DNA of 64,000 bases from Lathyrus oleraceus (Eukaryota > Streptophyta > Magnoliopsida > Fabales > Fabaceae). The stretch lies in contig NC_066583.1 of NCBI RefSeq assembly GCF_024323335.1, positions 19,390,665 to 19,454,664 of the forward strand, in the 5' to 3' direction. The position numbers were made by a program, and so were the translations under genes. Positions 57,222 to 64,000 of this stretch are shown here, in pieces (position 1 is the stretch's first letter; each line of letters opens with the position of its first letter). The notes below the pieces were generated by a model. It saw only the letters and a program-made list of their open reading frames with translations, searched no databases and was not told the origin of the DNA.

Positions 57222-58584
57222 TGTTGGTGTAAGCCCTAGAGGCCAATGCTTTTGGTACTTGTATCGAATTATTTATTAATTAATAAAAAGGCTTTTCCTT
57301 TATTATGGTTGATTAATAAAGTCCCTGGAATAGATAGTCCGTTTAATGTATTAAGTGTGACTTAATCATGAGAGCACATTAAACATAAGGATACTATTCT
57401 TAAAGTATCCGTAGTCAAGCTTTAGTGTGAAGTGGGATAACATTAAAGCATTAAGACTATTATGTTTGTAGACTGATGATCACATCTCATGGATCATGGA
57501 TAAAGAGTTATCAAGTCTTAAACATATGTATGAATATTAAGAGTAATATTTATACCGGATTGACCCGCTATGAGAATACTATATAGAAAGTTATGCAAAG
57601 TGTCGTAAGTTATTCTCATGGTGATAATAGTGTATACCACTCTTCGACCTGAAACCACTATGGATCCTAGATGTAGAGTCGAGTGCTTTATTGCTGATCC
57701 AACGTTGTCCGTAACTGGATAACCATAAAGACAGTTGATGGGTACTCCACGAAGCATGCTGAGGGACATGAGTGACATAGATGGAATTTGCCCATCCTGC
57801 GTAACAGGATAAATGTCTATGGGCCCAATATTGAACTGGATAAGGATGACACGGTCTATACCTTGTGTTCAATATAGACATAAGGGCAAAGGGGTAATTA
57901 TACACATAATTATTATCACAGGAGGTTTTGTCAGATCACATGACATTTTCGTGACTTGGGTAGCAATGATGTGTTGCTAGATACTGCTCACTGTTTATTA
58001 TGTTAAATGCGTGATAATTGCCAACGTCGCGAAAACCAACAGGGTCACACACAAAGGACGGATTGATGAGAGATAGAGTAACTAAGGAACATCGTAAGGT
58101 ACGGTGCACTTAAGTGGAATACAAAATATGGTAAGGTACCAAATACTTAAGTGATTTTGGCATATTATGAGATATGGGCCAAAATACACTTATGTGGGCT
58201 TTTTAGCTTGAAGCCCACACAAGTGGTTCTATAAATAGAACCCCTTGGGTAGAAGCATTGTCACTCTACACAGACTCAACTCAAGTGAAGACCTGGAATT
58301 TCGTTTCCCTCTCTCTCTCAATCAAAGCCTTCATTCGTACCAGCTAGCACTGAGATTGAAGGAACTCGTTCGTGTGGACTGAGTAGAGACGTTGTCATCG
58401 TTCAACGTTCGTGATCGCTCCGTGGATTTGTATCCAAGGTTTTGATCGTTACAAGAGATCTGCACCAAAGGTTTGAATCGCCACAAGAGGTAACGATTCT
58501 ATCACTGATCATACCCATTCGTAAGGATCACTAAATGGAAAAAAATTTAAATTCCGCTGCGCCTTGGTTGGCAATTCTCCTTCA
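57222..58584 (+). repeat. 3' LTR of H (1363 bp)
   Basis: Same ends as the 5' LTR, followed by ATGAT and the resumed RT of element C. TATA box at 58230-58237. Confidence 0.97.
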
Positions 58585-61217
58585 ATGATTGCCAAATCGA
58601 TTGATGAACAGGAACATGTTGAGCATTTGTTGAAGCTATTCAGCGTTTGAGGAAATATAAACTCCGCTTAATTCCCAATAAGTGCACTTTTGGTGTTCAT
58701 TCTGGTAAGTTGTTGGGCTTTATTGTCAGCGAGATGGGTACTGAAGTTGATCCTGCCAAGGTCAAATCAATACAAGAGATGCATGCGCCCAAAACAGAGA
58801 AGCAAGTCAGAGGGTTTCTCGTCCGCTTGAATTATATTTCCAGATTCATTTCCCAGATGACTGCCACATGTGCGCCTATATTCAAGCTTCTTCGAAAAGA
58901 TCAGTCTTGTGATTGGACCGAAGACTGCCAGATAGCTTTTGACAGTATCAAGGAATATTTGCTTGAGCCTCCAATTTTGTCTCCACCTGTTGAAGGAAGA
59001 CCGTTGATCATGTATCTGACTATGCTCGAAGATAGGATGGGTTGTGTTCTTGGTCAGCAAGATAAGACTGGAAAGAAAGAATTTGCGATCTACTACCTCA
59101 GTAAGAAGTTCACCGACTGTGAGACTTGGTATTCTATGCTTGAAAAGACTTGTTGCGCATTGGCTTGGGCTGCTAAGTGTCTGCGTCAGTATATGTTGAA
59201 TCATACCACTTGGTTGATATCCAAAATGGAACCAATCAAGTATTTATTTGAGAAGCCTGCTTTAACTGAGAGGATTGCCCGTTGGCAGATGTTGTTATCA
59301 GAGTATGATATCGAATACCGATCTCAGAAAGCGATCAAAGGTAGTATCTTGGCTGACCATTTGGCTCACCAACCAATTGAAGATTATCAGTCAGTACAGT
59401 ATGACTTTCCTGATGAAGAGATTTTGTACTTGAAAATGAAAGATTGTGATGAACCATTGCTTGAAGAAGGGCCAGAACCTGGTTCCCATAGGGGCATGGT
59501 ATTTGATGGAGCTGTTAATCAATATGGAAATGGAATTGGGGCAGTAATCATTACTCCTCAAGGCACACATCTACCTTTTACAGCTAGATTGACTTTCAAG
59601 TGTACAAACAACATGGCAAAATATGAAGCTTGCATTATGGGGCTCGAAGAGGCCATGAATCTCAGAATCAAGTATTTAGATGTCTTTGGAGATTCAGCTT
59701 TGGTTGTGAATCAGATCAAAGGTGAATGGGAGACAAATCAACCTGGTTTAATACCATATAGAGATTATGAGAGGAGGATTTCAACTTTCTTTACAAAGGT
59801 TGAGTTTCATCATATCCCTCGAGATGAAAACCGGATGGCAGATGCTCTTGCAACGTTGGCGTCAATGATTGTAGTGAAGTATTGGAATGAAGTTCCCAAT
59901 TTGTCTGTGATGCGTCTTGATAGGCCAGCTCATGTGTTTGCTCTTGAGGAGATCAAAGACGAGAAGCCGTGGTATTACGATATCAAATGTTTCCTCCAAA
60001 GTCATATTTACCCGCTTGGGGCGTCTTTGAAAGATAAGAAGACTTTGAGAAGATTAGTCGGTAATTTCTACTTGAATGGTGATATACTATACAAGAGAAA
60101 CTTCGACATGGTTTTGCTCAGATGCGTGGATAGACACGAAGCAGACTTGTTGATGACTGAAGTGCATGAAGGTTCCTTTGGTACTCATTTCAATGGACAT
60201 GCAATGGCGAAGAAGATGTTACGAGCAGGTTACTATTGGCTGACAATGGAATCTAACTGTTGCAAGTTTGTGAAGAAGTGCCACAAGTGTCAAATTTATG
60301 CTGATACGGTTCATGTTCCTCCGACACTATTGAATGTTATTTCTTCCCCATGGCCCTTCTCCATGTGGGGAATTGATATGATTGGGATGATTGAACCCAA
60401 AGCTTCGAATAGACATCGTTTCATTTTGGTGGCAATTGACTACTTCACAAAATGGGTTGAAGTGTCATCGTATGCAAATGTAACCAAGCAAGTTGTTGTG
60501 AGGTTTATCAAGAATCATATCATATGCCGTTATGGTGTGCCAAGAAAGATCATTACTGATAATGGATCGAACTTGAATAACAATATGGTGGAAGCTCTTT
60601 GCAAAGACTTCAAGATTGCACATCATAACTCTTCTCCCTATAGACCCAAGATGAATGGGGCTGTTGAAGCTGCGAACAAGAACATTAAGAAGATTATTCA
60701 GAAGATGGTTGTAACATACAAGGATTGGCATGAGATGCTCCCATTTGCTTTGCATGGATATCGTACATCTGTCCGCACTTCAACAGGGGCAACCCCTTTC
60801 TCTCTTGTATATGGTATGGAAGCAGTGCTCCCTGTAGAGGTTGAGATTACTTCATTGCGTGTGCTCATGGAAGCCAGGTTGACTGAGGCCGAATGGTGTC
60901 AGACTAGGTTTGACCAGTTGAATTTAATTGAAGAGAAGAGATTAACTGCCATGTGCCATGGCCAGTTATATACGCAAAGGATGAAGAAAGCTTTTGATAA
61001 GAAGGTCAAACCTCGTGTGTTTAGAGAAGGTGACCTTGTGCTTAAGAAATTTTTGTCTTTCAAGCCAGATTCTAGGGGAAAATGGACTCCTAATTATGAA
61101 GGCCCATATGTTGTTAAGAGAGCCTTTTCAGGCGGTGCTTTGATTCTTACAGCTATGGATGATGAAGAGTTCACTCGTCTCGTGAACGCAGATTCAGTCA
61201 AGAAATACTTCACCTAA
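58585..61217 (+). pseudogene. pol: Pol of C after H: RT end, two RNases H, integrase
   Basis: After the ATGAT duplication the RT continues, with a small frame change near 58640; then 856 codons (58647-61217) are open. In that frame: RT end (residues 1-80), RNase H (about 90-250), Tat-type second RNase H (about 285-405; FDGAVNQYGNGIGAVI, KYEACIMGLEEA, FGDSALVVNQI, RDENRMADALA, so all four acidic residues are present), integrase zinc finger (about 495-545, ending CHKCQ), core with Asp 576, Asp 638 and Glu about 674, and a GPY/F module (NYEGPYVVKRAF) near the C-terminus. This long open part suggests C was active not long before its breakage. Confidence 0.93.
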
Positions 61218-61400
61218 AAAGAAAAGAATAGCTCGCTAAGTTGAAAACCCGAAAGGGAGGCTTAGGCAAAAATGAGCGTCTCGGTGGATTGAAACCCCGA
61301 AAGGGCAGTCTAGGCAAAAGTTAGAGACATAAAAAACAGAAGAGATTTCCCGATAAGTTGAGTACCCCACCTTGGGGAAACTTATGCAAAAATTAGGGAT
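61218..61400 (+). ncRNA. Tandem hairpin array downstream of pol (element C)
   Basis: Three hairpins: 61237-61264 (TAAGTT/GGCTTA, inner CCC-GAAA-GGG), 61285-61312 (TGGATT/AGTCTA with G-U pairs, inner CCC/GGG) and 61354-61384 (TAAGTT/AACTTA, inner CCCC/GGGG). Each is followed by GCAAAA. The array starts about 20 bp after the integrase stop, as in A and B. Confidence 0.6.
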
Positions 61401-62366
61401 TATGGAAAGTAACTGCAGTCTATTGATCGTCCAATTTTGGAGACTTTGTTGAGCACAAGGGTTGACGTCGATTCATCATCCCAACAACGGTCAAGAGCAC
61501 AGTGGATATCAAAAGTTGGTAGAAGGATTAAGGATCATTTGTATTCAATGTAATCCTTTTCCAGGTAAATTACCATTTTCAACTTTGTAAAATCTATGGA
61601 GTCTTGTCATTTACAGACTACCATCCCATTAAATAAAGTTGAGCTTTTATCCAATTGTTTCTACTCTTATTTACTTCAGCCAATAGTTTAATTTTATTAT
61701 GATCATTTTGAAAATTTAAAATTTTAATCAAAAACTTTTTCTTAAAGCATATAAATGCAAGAAATTTTCAAAGCAAATTAAAAAAAGAAGTATCAACAGC
61801 ACTTCGAAGTATAACAAGTCCTTAAGTGCGAAACATCAGAGGTTCCCCAAGTAGTTAACCCTTTGGGTATCCCTAGTCGTTTGTGTTGATCTGGTTCCCC
61901 TGCAAAGTGTTTGTTCCCTATAGGAGTTCCGATTCTTTTTCCCAGCTAAGTTGGTTGATTCAGTACCTTGCGGCATGTTATTTCCCAGCAGTATTTTTGT
62001 ATTCCCCAACAGGGTTGATCTTCAGTAGAGTAAGATCTTTTCCACAGTAGATCGCATTGGTTTCCCCACTAGTTGCCATCCGCATCGCTCCCAGACAGAA
62101 TTCCCTCCTGGTTTCTGAGCAGCTATTTTGTGATTATCTTCTGCATGGTTGTCTCCCATTTAATATGGTGTTGACCTAAAATTCCCTGCAAACTCGATCA
62201 CTTCTCCTCTCCTCAGCAGATCTCCTTCCTCGGCTAGATTTGAGCCTCTGGTTTATTATCTCTCTGTTCTCCAACAGTTGTCTCCCTCTTTTGTGGATTG
62301 ACCATGGATTGTACCGATGATTCAATTCTTTGCAACACCTTTGTATCCTTTGTGATCATTTTGTCA

Positions 62367-62368
<2 letters not shown>

Positions 62369-62441
<73 letters not shown>
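62369..62441. repeat. TA microsatellite
   Basis: An uninterrupted AT/TA run of about 73 bp, followed by ACACATATAC. Ile-Tyr frames across it are artefacts. Confidence 0.95.
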
Positions 62442-62450
<9 letters not shown>

Positions 62451-62861
62451 GTTTTCTCATTCTCTGTCTGGCGGTACTTTATCCCCATACAAATTTTGGT
62501 GTCTGTCCTCCCTCAATTATAGAGTGTCAACCCCTTAGGCAAAAAGACTTTAATCTTTCTCCTCTTCCCCACTAAGTTTGTTTCCTCGTGGATGATTATT
62601 ATTTCAGTTTCCTTTCCAGTTGTTTATCTGGATGGAATCACTCCCCTTGAGTTATATCCTCATGGGATTGAGTCTTGATTGATTATTTCTTTCTAGCTCT
62701 TACCTAGATAGATGCTTCGAGTCTCCTAAGAGTTTATTGCCCAGTAACTGGTAATATTCTTCTTAGTTTGCAATTTGTTACTTCTTGCCCAATACCCAAC
62801 AAAAGTATCCCTGTTTTCTCCTCAGTAGAGTCCCTAGTGGATCTATTCCTCCGAAAGTATA

Positions 62862-63485
62862 TCCTTGATATGTTCATCCTAACCGGTGACGAATATCTTT
62901 CTCTCCCCTGCCTGAGTTTATCCTTGATATGTTCATCTTAACCGATGATGGATATTCTCACTTTTGGTATTCTGCCCAGTAAAAAGGTAATTATAATCCC
63001 TATTCTTGTTTCCCAGAGAGTTAATCCTTGATATGTTCATCTTAACCGATGACGGGGTTCCTTCTCTTTGCGGTCTTCTACCCAGTAACCAGTAGTTGTA
63101 AATCCTGCTTTTTGTTCCCCCCGCAGAGTTTATCCTTGATATGTTCACTTTAACTAGTGACGGATTCTCTCTCTTGGTATTCTATCCAGTAAGTGATAGA
63201 TGTAATTCCTATTTTCTCCCCTCTCAGAGTCTATCCTTGATATGTTCATCTTAACCGATGACGAATTTTCTCTTTGATGGTCTTCTATCCAACACTCGAT
63301 AGATGTAATTCCTAATTTTTGTTCAGTTGGTTTATCCTTGATATGTTCATCTTAACCGATGACGGGTATCGTCCTTGACATTTCCCAGGCAAGTCTATCC
63401 TTGATATGTTCATCTTAATCGATGACGGATTTTCTTTCCTTTGAGTTTATCCTTGATATGTTCATCTTCACCGGTGACAGATATT
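62862..63485. repeat. Spaced repeat TATCCTTGATATGTTCATCTT, eight copies
   Basis: A core of about 33 bp (TATCCTTGATATGTTCATC, then TTAACCGATGACGG) occurs about eight times at intervals of roughly 55-110 bp, with CTTCTGCCCAGTAA-type sequence in several of the gaps. The core is nearly invariant while the gaps vary in length and sequence. Confidence 0.9.
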
Positions 63486-64000
63486 CTCATCTTTGGTCTT
63501 CTGCCCAGTAACTGGTAGTTGTAAATCCTATTTTTTGCAGATAATAGATAATAGATTTCCGTCAGATCTTTATTATCTCCTTACCCAGTAGCAGGTAGTA
63601 GATAATAGATTTCTGCTCCTCCTGTGTTGAAGTTTATTTCTTCCCCAATCGAGTTGAGTGCGCATTTCCTTAGTGAAATCGCTTTTCCTGCATGATTCAA
63701 GTACTTCAGTTTTATCCTGACTTACTCGTATCCCCTGCAGATGTTGTTATTCCCCGACTGAGTTTTTTCAATGTTTGTATGGAATTCCTCGAGTTCCCCA
63801 GTATTTTTAAGTCGTAGCCTGGCCTACGCATAATTCCTTTATTCCCTAGAGTCTTTGTCTCCCCCGTGAGTTTTCCTTATGAAATGCATTATACTCCTGC
63901 GGACTTTCGGTCTCTCAGATTTCTTTTCCTTTGTGATCATATTTCCCCATAAAAAATTTACTTTTACATTCATATCATTTGCATCATGAGGTCCCTTAGG

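Larger units (their letters stand above)
50987..58584 (+). mobile_element. H: Ty1/copia element with both LTRs and 5-bp duplication
   Basis: Both LTRs begin TGTTGGTGTAAGCCC and end TCTCCTTCA. ATGAT flanks the element (50982-50986, 58585-58589). The interior holds a tRNA-Met-type primer site, a palindrome-repeat leader, gag, protease, integrase, a deleted RT and RNase H. By eye the LTRs differ at about 35 of some 1360 positions, so H is older than B. The deletion of most of RT makes this copy non-autonomous. Lineage within copia is not clear to me. Confidence 0.97.
29033..64000 (+). mobile_element. C: large Ogre-type element hosting elements B and H
   Basis: Without B (10.3 kb) and H (7.6 kb), about 17 kb of C lie in the window and its 3' LTR lies to the right. 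That agrees with the 20-25 kb size of legume Ogre elements. The order is 5' LTR, primer site, leader, ORF1, gag, protease, intron, RT, RNase H, second RNase H, integrase, hairpin array and repeat-rich 3' UTR. The left flank is ATATG (29028-29032), inside the 3' LTR of E. Inactivating changes are listed under the parts. Confidence 0.9.
61401..64000 (+). other. 3' untranslated region of C
   Basis: This is noncoding, C/T-rich sequence with many TCCCCAGxAG- and CCCAGTAA-type words. It holds a TA microsatellite (62369-62441) and a spaced repeat (62862-63485). The polypurine tract and 3' LTR are not reached. Confidence 0.75.

Noticed and set aside
62862..63485. Spaced near-identical repeats resembling a CRISPR array
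   Set aside because: Spacing is irregular, the gaps are related to each other, there are no cas genes, and the context is a plant retrotransposon 3' UTR.

Overview
This window is plant nuclear DNA made almost entirely of nested LTR retrotransposons. I found no host protein gene, tRNA, rRNA or CRISPR array. Very large Ogre-type (Ty3/gypsy, Tat clade) elements dominate, with 3-5 kb LTRs, an extra ORF1, tRNA-Arg-type primer sites, a spliced intron between protease and reverse transcriptase, and dual RNase H. Next to them are a Cyclops/Athila-type LTR and SIRE-like and other Ty1/copia remnants. That mix suggests a legume with a large genome, most likely tribe Fabeae (pea, vetch, Lathyrus). This is an inference from family knowledge; no species marker is visible.

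Layout. Element A (1-10216, minus) is an internally deleted Ogre-type element; its 3' LTR lies left of the window and its 5' LTR is 7004-10216. It sits against F (10222-11968), the 3' part of another LTR. G (11969-14321, minus) is a decayed copia pol. I (14322-20076) is a long Tat-type LTR carrying a solo LTR of the H family (15782-17146, duplication CTTAT) and large TA/GA/CT microsatellites. J (about 20445-21915) is a Cyclops/Athila-like LTR, primer site and gag start. E (21916-29032) is a broken SIRE-like copia element split by D, a solo Ogre-type LTR (23926-27993, minus). C (29033 to beyond 64000, plus) is the largest element: LTR, primer site, ORF1, gag, protease, intron, RT, two RNases H, integrase and a repeat-rich 3' UTR. 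C is split twice. B (36263-46535, minus, duplication GCAGG) lies between ORF1 and gag. H (50987-58584, plus, duplication ATGAT) lies in the RT catalytic motif.

How the parts relate. C carried a full replication set and is now inactive through stops, a frameshift, a changed protease active site and the two insertions. B lacks ORF1, protease, RT and most of integrase, yet its LTRs differ at only about ten positions by eye. It must have moved recently using proteins from a relative. H also lost most of its RT but kept both LTRs and its duplication.

Most interesting structure: immediately after the integrase stop codon, A, B and C all carry a tandem array of 3-4 predicted RNA hairpins. The stems change sequence but keep pairing, and each is followed by a conserved GCAAAA tail. 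Other unusual signals are a partial copy of the primer-binding site inside the U5 of the Ogre-type LTRs, a gag-pro stop codon embedded in the intron 5' splice site in three elements, and eight 14-bp palindromes phased at 21 bp in the leader of H.
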